Assembly: GCF_003989745.1 (NCBI RefSeq)
Contig: NZ_RZGS01000003.1
Span: 62,001 to 126,000 of the forward strand
Length of the DNA: 64,000 bases
Direction: 5' to 3'
Source of the DNA: Legionella septentrionalis
GTDB lineage: Bacteria; Pseudomonadota; Gammaproteobacteria; Legionellales; Legionellaceae
In this document: in pieces, positions 24,608-34,647 of the stretch
Position numbering within the stretch: position 1 is the first letter of the stretch
Layout: each line of letters begins with the position of its first letter
Notes under the pieces: generated by a model
Database searches by the model: none
What the model was told of the DNA's origin: nothing
What the model saw: only the letters and a program-made list of their open reading frames with translations
Made by a program: the position numbers and the translations under genes

Positions 24608-24968
24608 GGTGTACCCTCAAAAAAATAATGAAAGAATGCTAAGCGTGGGGGGTGGTAAAGTCAAGATTGAAAATTTTTCCAATCATTCTAAAAGCAAATT
24701 TTTGCTATTTGCAGGCAAAGCCATTTCTAAATGCTGCGCAATAAAGTAAAAAAAATTACAAATTGAGTTTTATTAACACTTTGTCCTGTCATGCCTATAA
24801 TTTTTCTCTTAAAAAATATAATTTATTATTTTTCAATAATTTTAACTAAAAATCATATTTATTTTGTGCAAAAAATTGTTAAATAAAAAATAAATTTTAA
24901 TAACGATACCAAATTTTATTGACGTTTTTCCCCGCGTACTCCCATAATGAAACATCAGGGATTAAACA
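24608..24968. promoter_or_regulatory. AT-rich divergent intergenic region
   Basis: The 361 bases between ispB and the 977-residue gene are extremely AT-rich from about 24740. No tRNA, hairpin or repeat of note is seen. It must hold both divergent promoters. CAGGG (24956-24960) is the ribosome-binding site for the rightward gene, 8 bases before its GTG. Confidence 0.4.
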
Positions 24969-27902
24969 GTGAGCTACACCATGCTTAACGAACTATTTTC
25001 CTGGCTAAATGATGATGCTAATCACCACCCAATAAGCAGTCAAATCGTGTATCTTTCTACACTAAAAAATGAGTTAGACGGCTTTTCATTAAAAAACAGA
25101 AAATTACTTGCCAGCTTTTGGTCTTCAAAATACTCCAGCAATGATAATGTAAATGCTGAATCTCAAAAAAATTTGTCTATGCAGAAGGAGTTTTTGGATT
25201 TCTTAAATTTCTGTGAAAATAAATTAGCGGTTAAAGATGGTTGCTCCGCAGCTTTGCTGGCTTTCCAATATGCCATTGCTTCTCAGCAGCAAGTAAAGAG
25301 GGCATACGATATTGAAAAAATGAAACAATTGATTTCTCTTGCTATGCAAGAAAATAGAGAAGAAACGTTATCTTATTATCTTAGCGAAAAAGAACATTTG
25401 AACTCTGATGTTAGATCAGCCATTTCAACGGCCATTGTTGAGCATAATTTATCCTACTTCACCGTACAATTTACACATCAAAAAAATCCTTTAGGTATCA
25501 TTCCGTTATGCAGACAGTTTTTGGGGACCCCTGAGGAATTTGCTGCTCTTTTACTGTGGCTTTTACAGCAAGGCGTTGCAGTTGAAAGGATATTAAAGGC
25601 TGGTTTATTGCATGATTTTATTGGTTATCATTTATTTTCCCTGCATGCGCCAGAAAGTCCAATCATCGAACTCTATGCTCTCATGGCACAATTTCCACAG
25701 GCGCATGCGCTTTGTGAAAAAGCGGCTAGAATATCCTGCTCTGCACGCGGCTTGGAAGCATATACACTTACTGGAGTCTTGCAAGAAGCAGAGGAATCAT
25801 GCGAAATCGACCGTGAAGATAGTTATGATTTTACTAGTGATGCAGATAATTTTAAGGATCTATACACGGTATTTGCTCAGCCATTCTTGAGTGCCGCCTT
25901 GAAATTCACGGCGCAAGAAGCTTGGTTCGAGCAACTGGCAGCTGCTTTAAATAGCCTGCCGCTTAAAGATTTATCCCGATTTATTGATATGACAGCTGCT
26001 GAAAAAAATCCAAAGCTTATTGAAAAATTATCTGCGCTTATTAGTGTAGGTACTTTGAATGGCTTGCTCGATGGCAAGCATTGGTCGGTGTTGCATTTAC
26101 TGCCTTATAAGGGTGATTTATATGAAAAAATAAGCTCTATAAAGATTGAAGGAGTGTTAAATTATCTGGATCAGCAAGAAGCAAGCCTGTTTGATAAAAT
26201 CCCGCAACTGATGTCTTTATTTTTAGCTTTTCGTGATAAGAAGAAGGAGGTTGCAATTTCTATTTATGAAAATATTATAGATAAGATTGCTGATAACCCG
26301 CAGTTTTCAGAAGATTCTTATTTGCTTAAAAATTTAAGGAAATTTAAACATAAAGAAAGGATTTTGGTAAAAAAATGTGGGCAATATGAGGCATCTTTTC
26401 ATTTTGAAGTTCTTAAGCAAATTGCCTGTTTCCCATTTACAATAAGTCATTATTATGCGATTGAAGACGCATGGTTGCATGCAAGTAGAAAGTTAAATGC
26501 ATTAAAAGAAATCGTTTATTTTGATTCCGGTTTTCCACACGATAAATATAATTTGCAGGGTTATATTGGCAAGCTTTTATTTAAGCAGCAAGGTGAGCAA
26601 TTTAACATAGAAGATTTCATGGTATCTTTGGGAGTTGATTGCATTTTAAATCCTACTGAAGTCAATGAATATGAGTATGCTTTAATTGAGAGTTTATGTG
26701 CTATTGATGAGGAAAATTGTCGCAATAAAATAATTGGGATGCTTGCAGAAAAATATAAAAATTATAATTGGCTGCACCGCAAATATGGCCAAGAGGGTAT
26801 ATTGGCCCGCGTCCTTAGGAATGATAATGCGGGATTATTCATTTTTCTGGCAGAAAAGCAGCCTTTGCAAATCACACGCGCACTCATAAAAGAAATTTGC
26901 CGGGAAGCGGTGCATTTTATCCCATGGGAAATAACGCCTTGGAATGTCATCCATTATCTGGTCACAACCAATGCGGAACAATTTGATTGTGATGTAATCA
27001 GGCAGTTCCTCGATTTGGCTATACAGCAAAACCGCCCAGCCAGTATTGAATTATTTTGTAAATTAGGCATTCAGCATCAAGATAAAAAATTGGGACGCAT
27101 GATCGAACGTGCTTTCCGCTTGGCTGTAGAGCAAGCAAATATTCCTTTAATCAATTTTTTCTGCGGCTTAAATCAGTCACTCATCTCACCGACGTTAATG
27201 CTGGAAGGAGTAGGACAAGCATTGACAAAGGAAAATTTTGCAATTGCTGCCTACATTATGGAGAGCATCCCCAAGAATAACTTTTTCCAGCATTCCATCG
27301 AGATGCTATTGCAGGCTGCGGTTGCAAAAAACAAACCCAACATTATCCAATTCTTGTATGGTGCGACGGAGACTCTTTCTAAAAACTGTTTGCAGAAAGC
27401 ATTCTTAAAAGCTGTTAACTTGGGTTTTACGGACAGCGTGCGGCAACTTTGCAATTTGCCAACTGCTTTACCAGTCAGCATACTGGACGCAGGGCTGGAA
27501 TCCGCCATAAAACTTGGCCATTTGCACGTTGTTGAGTATTTGTGTACGGTTAAACTCGCAAAGGGCAAAGAATATCTTACCCAAAAAACATTGGATATTG
27601 CTTTGCAAGTGGCGGCAAGGCATGGGGTGCTCATGGTCGTGGATTACCTTTGTAATCTTGATTTGCAGCCAAGCCAGGCTGCGCTGCGTTCTGCGTATAA
27701 GAGAGCGGTTAGCAAAGAGCATACTGCGGTGGCTTTGTATTTGCGCAACAGAGAAAAAGCCACGAGGCAAGTTACGCTTGAGACGCCATCAATTGGTGAA
27801 GAAGCCATGGGTTTACTGCCGTCGATGAGTATGTTTGCCCAGAAAACATTAAAGGAAAAAAACAGCGAACAATTAATTGGGGCCAAGAGCTTGCTTTCAT
27901 AA
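24969..27902 (+). CDS. Large protein with ankyrin-like C-terminal repeats; candidate Dot/Icm effector
   Basis: The 977-residue protein has no signal peptide or membrane segments. The C-terminal third (about 690-935) contains degenerate repeats of 33-38 residues with the pattern xAlxxAvxxGxxxVVxyLC (for example LESAIKLGHLHVVEYLC and LQVAARHGVLMVVDYLC). This is the ankyrin helix-loop-helix pattern. The N-terminal two thirds is helix-rich and unrecognised. The C-terminus (KNSEQLIGAKSLLS) is hydrophilic with Leu near the end, compatible with a Dot/Icm signal but not proof. Start: GTG 24969 with CAGGG 8 bases before it; ATG 24981 is an alternative. Monocistronic. Effector status is inference from genus and architecture. 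Confidence 0.65.
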   Translation: MSYTMLNELFSWLNDDANHHPISSQIVYLSTLKNELDGFSLKNRKLLASFWSSKYSSNDNVNAESQKNLSMQKEFLDFLNFCENKLAVKDGCSAALLAFQYAIASQQQVKRAYDIEKMKQLISLAMQENREETLSYYLSEKEHLNSDVRSAISTAIVEHNLSYFTVQFTHQKNPLGIIPLCRQFLGTPEEFAALLLWLLQQGVAVERILKAGLLHDFIGYHLFSLHAPESPIIELYALMAQFPQAHALCEKAARISCSARGLEAYTLTGVLQEAEESCEIDREDSYDFTSDADNFKDLYTVFAQPFLSAALKFTAQEAWFEQLAAALNSLPLKDLSRFIDMTAAEKNPKLIEKLSALISVGTLNGLLDGKHWSVLHLLPYKGDLYEKISSIKIEGVLNYLDQQEASLFDKIPQLMSLFLAFRDKKKEVAISIYENIIDKIADNPQFSEDSYLLKNLRKFKHKERILVKKCGQYEASFHFEVLKQIACFPFTISHYYAIEDAWLHASRKLNALKEIVYFDSGFPHDKYNLQGYIGKLLFKQQGEQFNIEDFMVSLGVDCILNPTEVNEYEYALIESLCAIDEENCRNKIIGMLAEKYKNYNWLHRKYGQEGILARVLRNDNAGLFIFLAEKQPLQITRALIKEICREAVHFIPWEITPWNVIHYLVTTNAEQFDCDVIRQFLDLAIQQNRPASIELFCKLGIQHQDKKLGRMIERAFRLAVEQANIPLINFFCGLNQSLISPTLMLEGVGQALTKENFAIAAYIMESIPKNNFFQHSIEMLLQAAVAKNKPNIIQFLYGATETLSKNCLQKAFLKAVNLGFTDSVRQLCNLPTALPVSILDAGLESAIKLGHLHVVEYLCTVKLAKGKEYLTQKTLDIALQVAARHGVLMVVDYLCNLDLQPSQAALRSAYKRAVSKEHTAVALYLRNREKATRQVTLETPSIGEEAMGLLPSMSMFAQKTLKEKNSEQLIGAKSLLS

Positions 27903-27965
27903 AGAAATCATAGGCAGTGTTCTTGGTTGTGATACTACATTGCCTTGTTTTGCCTGAACAACAAT

Positions 27966-27994
27966 TTGCTGCCCGCACATATCTATGGGATAAT
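27966..27994 (+). promoter_or_regulatory. Sigma70-type promoter of recA
   Basis: TTGCTG (-35, 27966-27971) is separated by exactly 17 bases from GATAAT (-10, 27989-27994), and the recA ATG starts 29 bases on. No LexA-type CTGT-N8-ACAG operator is visible around it. Confidence 0.6.
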
Positions 27995-28022
27995 TTTTCC
28001 TTTGCATTTTCTAGGGTGAGTT

Positions 28023-29057
28023 ATGGAAGAAAATAAACAAAAAGCACTTAATGCCGCGCTCGCACAAATTGAACGTCAATTTGGTAAAGGCTCTGTCATG
28101 CGTATGGGCGAAGGCACTGACATGCGCGATATCGAAGCCATCTCAACCGGCTCATTGGGTTTAGACATCGCTTTAGGAATCGGCGGTTTGCCAAAAGGGC
28201 GTATTGTTGAAATTTACGGGCCTGAATCTTCCGGAAAAACCACGCTTACCCTGCAAGTTATTGCAGAATGTCAAAAAAATGGCGGCACAGCCGCATTCAT
28301 CGATGCAGAGCATGCACTGGACCCAAGTTATGCTGAAAAACTCGGCGTCAAAGTGGATGAATTATTAATTTCGCAGCCCGATACAGGCGAGCAAGCGCTT
28401 GAAATTACCGATATGCTGGTACGCTCTGCTGCGGTGGATGTTATTATTATTGACTCGGTAGCGGCACTAACGCCAAAAGCCGAGATCGAAGGGGAGATGG
28501 GTGATGCGCATGTCGGCTTGCAAGCGCGTCTGATGTCGCAAGCTTTACGCAAATTGACAGCCAATATCAAACGCTCAAACACACTGGTCATTTTCATTAA
28601 CCAAATTCGTATGAAAATCGGGGTAATGTTTGGCAATCCTGAAACAACAACCGGCGGTAACGCACTTAAATTTTATGCGTCCGTACGATTGGATATCCGG
28701 CGCACCGGGGCTATTAAGAAGGGTGAGGAAATTTTAGGCAACGAAACTCAAGTGAAAGTAGTTAAAAACAAAGTGGCGCCGCCGTTTAAGAAGGCTGAAT
28801 TTGACATTTTGTATAACGAAGGAATTTCGCGCGAGAGTGAAATCATCAATTTGGCAACGGAATTAGGCTTGATTGAAAAAGCTGGTGCCTGGTATAGCTA
28901 CAAACAAGAAAAAATCGGCCAAGGTAAAGAAAACGTACGCCAGTATCTGAAAGATAATCCACAAGTTGCTGCGCCGTTGGAGCAACAAATCCGCGCCGCT
29001 TTTTTAGCTAAAAAGCCTGCACCGGTTGTTGAGCCCGTTGAATTAGCGGATGAATAA
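28023..29057 (+). CDS. recA: RecA recombinase
   Basis: The 344-residue RecA forms filaments on single-stranded DNA, drives strand exchange and triggers SOS-type responses where they exist. Walker [10 protein letters not shown] (about 67-75), the L1/L2 loop region ([18 protein letters not shown]) and the acidic C-terminus ([10 protein letters not shown]) are all present. A good Shine-Dalgarno (AGGGTGAG) precedes the ATG. The recX start lies inside the recA end (8-base overlap). Confidence 0.98.
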   Translation: MEENKQKALNAALAQIERQFGKGSVMRMGEGTDMRDIEAISTGSLGLDIALGIGGLPKGRIVEIYGPESSGKTTLTLQVIAECQKNGGTAAFIDAEHALDPSYAEKLGVKVDELLISQPDTGEQALEITDMLVRSAAVDVIIIDSVAALTPKAEIEGEMGDAHVGLQARLMSQALRKLTANIKRSNTLVIFINQIRMKIGVMFGNPETTTGGNALKFYASVRLDIRRTGAIKKGEEILGNETQVKVVKNKVAPPFKKAEFDILYNEGISRESEIINLATELGLIEKAGAWYSYKQEKIGQGKENVRQYLKDNPQVAAPLEQQIRAAFLAKKPAPVVEPVELADE

Positions 29058-29502
29058 ACCGTTTTCTCACGCTATTCGCCTGCTTGCGAAACGCGAATAT
29101 GGCGCACACGAGCTCGAATTTAAATTGGCACAAAAAGGCTATGATGCAGCTCAAATTGAAGCTACGCTGGTCAAGTGCCAACACCTTGGCTTGCAAAGCG
29201 ACGAACGTTATGCTGCAAGTGTGTGCCGTACCCGCATTGCCCAGGGATATGGGCCTTTGCGGATCAGGCAAGAATTACTGAGTCAGCAAGTTAATGCTGA
29301 CTTGATAGAGGAAACCCTGCAGCAAGAGGATGAGAATTGGCTTTCCTACGCCTTGGCAGTGCATCAGAAAAAATACAAAGAGAAGTCGGAATTATCTTTT
29401 GCACAATTGCAGAAACAAAAACAGTTTTTATTTTATCGTGGCTTTCCCTCCCATATCATCGCTAAAGTATTTAATGATGAATTTGCACAGCATGAGCAAT
29501 AA
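29050..29502 (+). CDS. recX: RecX, regulator of RecA
   Basis: The 150-residue protein has the three-helix tandem repeats of Rec[50 protein letters not shown] and [20 protein letters not shown]. It binds along the RecA filament groove and limits its growth. It overlaps recA by 8 bases, so the two are co-expressed. Length is typical. Confidence 0.93.
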   Translation: MNKPFSHAIRLLAKREYGAHELEFKLAQKGYDAAQIEATLVKCQHLGLQSDERYAASVCRTRIAQGYGPLRIRQELLSQQVNADLIEETLQQEDENWLSYALAVHQKKYKEKSELSFAQLQKQKQFLFYRGFPSHIIAKVFNDEFAQHEQ

Positions 29503-29570
29503 TTTGATGCATTTGCATGATTTGCGGATGATAATTGAGAATTTAATAACCTTTCACTGAAGTATTAAAC

Positions 29571-32165
29571 ATGAAAAGTTCTGAAATTAGAGAAGCATTC
29601 CTTAACTATTTTGCAAAACACAACCATCAGATAGTGAGTTCAAGCTCGCTGGTGCCTGCAAACGATCCCACTTTATTATTCACCAATGCGGGGATGGTGC
29701 AATTTAAAGATACTTTTCTCGGGATGGAAGCACGGTCGTACAAAAGGGCAGCCAGCGTGCAGCGCTGTGTGCGTGCCGGGGGCAAGCATAATGATCTGGA
29801 AAACGTGGGTTATACAGCGCGTCACCATACATTTTTTGAAATGCTTGGAAATTTTAGCTTTGGCGATTACTTTAAACGCGATGCCATTAAGTATGCCTGG
29901 GAGTTTCTAACCCAAATATTGAAATTGCCTGTTGAACGCCTGTGGGTTACGGTTTTCGAAGAAGATGATGAAGCTGCGGATATTTGGCTTAAAGAAATAG
30001 GTGTTTCCCCAGCGCGTTTTTCCCGTTGCGGGGAAAAAGATAATTTTTGGTCGATGGGTGATACAGGGCCGTGCGGGCCTTGTACGGAAATTTTCTATGA
30101 TCATGGCCCGGAAATTGCTGGCGGCCCGCCGGGAAGCGCAGAAGCTGACGGCGATCGCTACATTGAAATCTGGAATCTGGTGTTTATGCAGTTTAATCGT
30201 GATAAAGCCGGGAAGCTGCACCCTTTACCCAAACCTTCTGTAGACACGGGTATGGGGCTGGAACGTATTGCAGCAGTGGTGCAAGGTGTGCATAGCAATT
30301 ATGAAATAGACAGTTTTCAATATTTGATTAAAGCAATTGCCTCTTATGCTCAATATGAGATAAATCTTGAACACCCTTCCTTGAAAGTGATTGCCGATCA
30401 CATCCGTGCCTGTTCTTTTCTAATTGCAGACGGCGTGCTGCCCAGTAATGAAGGTCGCGGGTATGTATTGCGCCGAATTATCCGGCGTGCTGTCCGCCAT
30501 GGTAATAAATTAGGGTTACCAACGCCTTTCTTCTGTAAATTAATTACGCCGCTCATCGAAATTATGGGGGATGCTTATCCTGAATTAGGCGCGCAAAAAC
30601 AATTGATTACGCGAATTTTGGAACAAGAAGAAAATCAGTTTGCCCGCACGTTGCAACAAGGGTTAAACCTTTTACAAGAACAAATCAAAAACCTGAAAGG
30701 GGGGTTAATACCAGGGGATGCGGCATTTAAGCTCTACGATACCTATGGTTTTCCCGTCGATTTAACAGCAGATATTGCTCGGGAGCAAGGTTTGCAAGTA
30801 GACATGCAGAGTTTCGAGCAATGCATGCAGCAACAGCGCGAACAATCTCAATCTGCAAGTCAATTTCAGGCTGATTATTCAGGCACCGTGCAGTTACAAG
30901 AAGCGTCCACCTTTCATGGCTATGAAGAAAACAGTCTGCAAAGTGAAGTGCTTGCATTATTGGTGGATGGCGCCAAAGTCGAGAAATTGACCACAGGGAT
31001 GAAGGCGGCTGTCATTTTGAATAAAACACCTTTTTACGCCGAAAGCGGTGGGCAGGTGGGTGATCGCGGGCAATTACTGGGTAACCAGTCAGTATTTCGC
31101 GTAGATGATACGCAGCGTATCGGCCAAGCCATTGTTCATTATGGCGAAGTGGCGTCCGGTGAATTAGCAGTCAATCAGCATGTGACAGCGCAAATTGATA
31201 TAGCGCGGCGTGAAGCCATACGCTTAAACCATACGGCAACTCATTTGTTGCATGCCGCATTAAAAATTATTGTCGGTACGCACGTGCAACAAAAAGGTTC
31301 TCTGGTGGATGCAGAAAGGGCACGTTTTGATTTTTCCCATTTCGAGGCGTTGACGCAAGTGGAATTGCGGCAACTGGAAGCATTGGTTAATGACAAAATA
31401 CGTGCCAATTTACCCGTGGTTACCGAGTTGATGGATATTGAGGCTGCCAAAGAAGCCGGTGCAATCGCTTTATTTGGTGAAAAATACACGGATGTAGTAC
31501 GCGTATTAACCATGGGTGGTTTTTCTAAAGAGCTTTGTGGCGGTACCCACGCTCGACAAACCGGTGATATCGGGTTATTTAAAATTACCAGCGAGTATGG
31601 AATTGCCAGCGGCGTGCGCCGCATTGAACTGGTCACCGGTGCGCATGCATTGGCCTGGATTAATGAGCAATTGGACGTCTTGAACGACGTTGCAGATAAA
31701 TTAAAAGCAACACCTGCAACGATTTCCGAAAAACTAGCGCAATTCTTGCAGGAAATAAGGCAAAAAGAAAAAGAATTGGAGCGTTTGCAGGCAAAATTGG
31801 TTACCCAATCCAGCGAGGCTTTGCTTGCCGAAGTTAAGACCATAGGTCACATTAATTTGTTGGTCAAAAAATTGGATAATGCCGACAACCAAACTTTGAG
31901 AACGACACTCGATCAGCTAAAGTCCAGGCTTAACCAGGCAGTGATTGTGTTATTTACTGCAGAGCAAGGCAAGTTAAATGTCATTGCAGGTATAAGCAAA
32001 GATATTTTGGGGCAAGTCCCGCCTGCCACAGCTTTCGTACGGCATTTATGCGGTAAGGGGGGAGGGCGTGAAGATATGGCACAAGGCGGCGGGTCTCTCC
32101 CGGCTGATCTTGATGCTAAGCTTGCACGCATTCCTGATTTGATTGTGGAAAATACAGTTAATTAA
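29571..32165 (+). CDS. alaS: Alanyl-tRNA synthetase
   Basis: The 864-residue enzyme charges tRNA-Ala in the cytoplasm. It has the class II aminoacylation domain ([17 protein letters not shown] near 25; motif 2 [15 protein letters not shown]), the editing domain with Zn-binding [12 protein letters not shown] (about 553) and [13 protein letters not shown] (about 660), and the C-Ala domain ending [12 protein letters not shown]. Length and motifs are complete. It lies 68 bases after recX on the same strand, an arrangement shared by many gammaproteobacteria. Confidence 0.97.
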   Translation: MKSSEIREAFLNYFAKHNHQIVSSSSLVPANDPTLLFTNAGMVQFKDTFLGMEARSYKRAASVQRCVRAGGKHNDLENVGYTARHHTFFEMLGNFSFGDYFKRDAIKYAWEFLTQILKLPVERLWVTVFEEDDEAADIWLKEIGVSPARFSRCGEKDNFWSMGDTGPCGPCTEIFYDHGPEIAGGPPGSAEADGDRYIEIWNLVFMQFNRDKAGKLHPLPKPSVDTGMGLERIAAVVQGVHSNYEIDSFQYLIKAIASYAQYEINLEHPSLKVIADHIRACSFLIADGVLPSNEGRGYVLRRIIRRAVRHGNKLGLPTPFFCKLITPLIEIMGDAYPELGAQKQLITRILEQEENQFARTLQQGLNLLQEQIKNLKGGLIPGDAAFKLYDTYGFPVDLTADIAREQGLQVDMQSFEQCMQQQREQSQSASQFQADYSGTVQLQEASTFHGYEENSLQSEVLALLVDGAKVEKLTTGMKAAVILNKTPFYAESGGQVGDRGQLLGNQSVFRVDDTQRIGQAIVHYGEVASGELAVNQHVTAQIDIARREAIRLNHTATHLLHAALKIIVGTHVQQKGSLVDAERARFDFSHFEALTQVELRQLEALVNDKIRANLPVVTELMDIEAAKEAGAIALFGEKYTDVVRVLTMGGFSKELCGGTHARQTGDIGLFKITSEYGIASGVRRIELVTGAHALAWINEQLDVLNDVADKLKATPATISEKLAQFLQEIRQKEKELERLQAKLVTQSSEALLAEVKTIGHINLLVKKLDNADNQTLRTTLDQLKSRLNQAVIVLFTAEQGKLNVIAGISKDILGQVPPATAFVRHLCGKGGGREDMAQGGGSLPADLDAKLARIPDLIVENTVN

Positions 32166-32242
32166 TTTTTTATGGATAAGTCTCAACTTATCGGCCAATA
32201 TGCCGATACAAAAGATAAACCCTGTTTAATGAGGCGGCTAAA

Positions 32243-33514
32243 ATGGCACTATTAGTGCAGAAATTTGGAGGCACATCGGTTGCTACCTTGGCTCATATCA
32301 ACCATGCCGCAGATATTGTTGCCAAAGCAAAGCATGCAGGGCATGACGTAGTGGTTGTTGTCTCTGCCATGAGCGGTGAAACTGATAAATTAATCGGGCT
32401 CGCGCATCAGATGAGTGAAAGTCCTGATCCCAGAGAATATGCCGCTTTGGTGGCTACCGGCGAGCAAGTTTCCATGACTTTGATGGCTATGGCGCTTATT
32501 AACCGTGGCATAGCGGCGCGCTCTTATACCGGTGGACAAGCGCGCATACAAACTTGCAGTCAATTTAAAAAAGCCCGGATTCAGGGTATTGATACTCGCC
32601 CCATTGTAGAAGATTTAAAACAAGGGCGAGTGGTGGTAATCGCCGGTTTCCAGGGAGTTGATAAACATGGGAATATAACCACGCTTGGTCGTGGCGGCTC
32701 CGATACTACAGCGGTGGCAATCGCTGCTGCCTTAAAAGCGGACGAATGCCAAATCTACACGGATGTGGATGGTGTATACACAACGGATCCACGTGTGGTT
32801 CCAGAAGCTAAACGCCTGGATCAAATTACGTTTGAAGAAATGTTGGAACTATCCAGTCTAGGCGCTAAAGTATTACAAATCCGCTCCGTAGAATTTGCCG
32901 GGAAATATAACATTCCATTGCGGGTTTTATCGTCAGCAAAAGAAGGCCCGGGGACTTTGATCACGTATCGTCAGGATCAACACATGGAATCCTTTTCCGT
33001 CACCGGCATTGCGTTTAGTCGTAATGAAGCAAAAATTTCCGTGTTGGGTGTGCCGGATACGCAAGGCCTTGCTTCCGCAATTTTAGGCGAAATCAGCACC
33101 ATAGGCGTAAACGTAGACATGATTTTGCAACATTCCTCGAATGGCAAGACCGATTTCACCTTCACGGTGCATCGGGATGAATATAAACAAACGCTCCAGT
33201 TATTGCAAAAAATCGCCAAGGAAATGGCAGCAAAAGATGTGGTGGGATTAGAACAGCTGGCTAAGCTATCCTTAGTGGGCGCGGGCCTTAAGAGTCACCC
33301 GGAAGTTGCTCCCATTATGTTTAAAACGTTGGCCGCGCATGGCATTAATGTGCAATTAATTGCAACTTCTGAAATTAAAATTTCCGTGGTGATCGATGAG
33401 ACGTCTCTGGATGAAGGAGTGCGGGCGCTGCACCGTGCGTTTCGTCTGGAAGAAAATGTACTGGATGAATCTAAGGAGAGCCGGCTGGCGTATGTAGCCA
33501 ATTCTCTAGGATGA
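32243..33514 (+). CDS. lysC: Aspartate kinase
   Basis: The 423-residue monofunctional aspartokinase catalyses the first step toward lysine, threonine, methionine and diaminopimelate. It has the N-terminal kinase with VQKFGGTSVA (5-14), GRGGSDTTAVAIA near 155, and YTDVDGVYTTDPR near 172. The C-terminal third has two ACT domains (VLGVPDTQGLASAILGEI and LVGAGLKSHPEVAPIMF), which usually give feedback inhibition by lysine and/or threonine. It follows alaS by 77 bases. No csrA gene follows it here. Confidence 0.95.
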   Translation: MALLVQKFGGTSVATLAHINHAADIVAKAKHAGHDVVVVVSAMSGETDKLIGLAHQMSESPDPREYAALVATGEQVSMTLMAMALINRGIAARSYTGGQARIQTCSQFKKARIQGIDTRPIVEDLKQGRVVVIAGFQGVDKHGNITTLGRGGSDTTAVAIAAALKADECQIYTDVDGVYTTDPRVVPEAKRLDQITFEEMLELSSLGAKVLQIRSVEFAGKYNIPLRVLSSAKEGPGTLITYRQDQHMESFSVTGIAFSRNEAKISVLGVPDTQGLASAILGEISTIGVNVDMILQHSSNGKTDFTFTVHRDEYKQTLQLLQKIAKEMAAKDVVGLEQLAKLSLVGAGLKSHPEVAPIMFKTLAAHGINVQLIATSEIKISVVIDETSLDEGVRALHRAFRLEENVLDESKESRLAYVANSLG

Positions 33515-33520
33515 AGGATT

Positions 33521-33545
33521 AACCAGAAGTCTTTGGCTTTTGGTT
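33521..33545 (+). terminator. Hairpin after lysC
   Basis: AACCAGAAG (33521-33529) pairs with CTTTTGGTT (33537-33545), nine pairs including one G-T, around a 7-base loop, starting 6 bases after the lysC stop. No T run follows, so termination may be partial. Confidence 0.4.
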
Positions 33546-33581
33546 ATAGGTGCAGGCTATTAACTAAAATAGGGATTTTTT

Positions 33582-33785
33582 ATGAGCATGAATGAACTTT
33601 TGAACCTGTTGGCCAATATTATTGTGTTTGGATTGGTGCTATGGTTGATTAATGTGTTTGTTCCCATGGCAGGTGCGATAAAAAGCTTATTAAACATTGT
33701 AGTCATCATCGTTATTATTTTGTACATACTGCAATCTTTTGGCATTATCCCGGTCATTATTCCCATGTTTCGATTAATCCGGTAA
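33582..33785 (+). CDS. Small membrane protein, Thivi_2564-like
   Basis: The 67-residue protein is almost entirely hydrophobic, with two membrane segments (ANIIVFGLVLWLINVFVPM and LLNIVVIIVIILYILQSFGII) joined by the short loop AGAIKS. The pattern LWLIN-x-(F/Y)-(V/I)-PM...IK-x-LLN-x-VV is that of the small Thivi_2564 membrane family found in many bacteria. Function unknown. Hairpins flank it on both sides, so it is likely a single-gene unit. Confidence 0.75.
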   Translation: MSMNELLNLLANIIVFGLVLWLINVFVPMAGAIKSLLNIVVIIVIILYILQSFGIIPVIIPMFRLIR

Positions 33786-33792
33786 GTTTGCC

Positions 33793-33829
33793 GGTAACCC
33801 GCTCGCATGGCAGCGTTAGTCGGGTTACC
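33793..33829 (+). terminator. Perfect 9-bp inverted repeat after the small membrane protein
   Basis: GGTAACCCG (33793-33801) and CGGGTTACC (33821-33829) are perfect complements separated by 19 bases, starting 8 bases after the stop codon. A probable transcription end, although no T run follows. Confidence 0.5.
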
Positions 33830-33912
33830 ACTACGGATTCAATCCCACCCACAGTTAATAAAGCCTTAATCTTTGCTGTTTATTATGGCTACTTTATAAA
33901 ATATATGGCGAA

Positions 33913-34590
33913 ATGATGAAAGCTTTTACTCACCTTTGTAAAAAAGTCAACCTCAGCATTTTCAACGATACCCTTACGGTATATCCAACAAAAAATGGCA
34001 ACACGAGTCTGGAATTATTTGAGCTGGATACAGGGGAAAAAGTTTGGAATGAAGTTGACTGCCTACATTCAGAATTTGATGATGTGGCGCTTGCTAATGA
34101 TGAAGAAGAAGAAAATGAGCTTGGCGTCATTCGTTACGTGGAACGAGCCGATCCTAACCATGCTGATTATCACCAAGATTCGTTTCCACTTTCTGATCCA
34201 CATTATCATTTGCAATTTAAAGCCCCCATTGATCAAAAAAAATTGGCAGACATTTTAAGCGTGTTACTTAAGTATCATGTTTTATCAAGCGAAGAAGCCA
34301 CTAGTCTGTCACATGCTTTCCAACAAGCGAATAGCTTGCCTGTCTTTGCTACGCATGAACCAAGGCAGCAGGCAAAAACCACTGGGAAAAAGAGAGAATT
34401 TGCCTGCCTGCAAGGTAAAGCCGAGCAAGATAAGCCTGAACAAGATAAAAATCAGACTCCAAGCATGCAAGTAGAATCGTCTTCGCCTAAAAGAATGAAG
34501 TTGGGCGAGAATCGTCAGGGTTTATTTCAAGCTTCCCAGTCAGAAGAGCAAAAAGATGAGGATGCAACTGAAACGTTAGGTTATAGTTAA
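33913..34590 (+). CDS. Unknown acidic protein with NLS-like motif; effector candidate
   Basis: The 225-residue protein is not recognised. The first 150 residues look folded (LSIFNDTLTVYPTKNGNTSLELFELD; LADILSVLLKYHVL); the last 75 are low-complexity, polar and charged. Residues around 192-200 read SSPKRMKLG, which fits the K-(K/R)-x-(K/R) monopartite nuclear localisation pattern and resembles c-Myc PAAKRVKLD. The C-terminus (SQSEEQKDEDATETLGYS) has the Glu/Ser/Thr-rich block often seen in Dot/Icm secretion signals. The effector and nuclear-targeting ideas are inference. The ribosome-binding site is weak; start at either of two adjacent ATGs. Confidence 0.6.
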   Translation: MMKAFTHLCKKVNLSIFNDTLTVYPTKNGNTSLELFELDTGEKVWNEVDCLHSEFDDVALANDEEEENELGVIRYVERADPNHADYHQDSFPLSDPHYHLQFKAPIDQKKLADILSVLLKYHVLSSEEATSLSHAFQQANSLPVFATHEPRQQAKTTGKKREFACLQGKAEQDKPEQDKNQTPSMQVESSSPKRMKLGENRQGLFQASQSEEQKDEDATETLGYS

Positions 34591-34647
34591 GAATGTGGAT
34601 GCGATGTATTTTTTTACCGGGTGCTATCCACAGCATTAATGCCACGA

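Noticed and set aside
24740-24960. PmrA or CpxR site upstream of the 977-residue gene
   Set aside because: The DNA is so AT-rich that TTAA-type matches are expected by chance; no clear paired site.
27903-28022. LexA box upstream of recA
   Set aside because: No CTGT-N8-ACAG-type palindrome is present; the recA leader shows only a sigma70 promoter.
31241-31843. 200-codon open frame on the minus strand inside alaS
   Set aside because: Antisense to a well-conserved gene; the product is Ser/Ala/Cys-rich, as expected of the complement of a conserved coding sequence, with no recognisable motif.
33515-33581. csrA gene after lysC
   Set aside because: The order lysC-csrA is known in other gammaproteobacteria, but the bases here hold only a hairpin and the next gene is a hydrophobic 67-residue protein.
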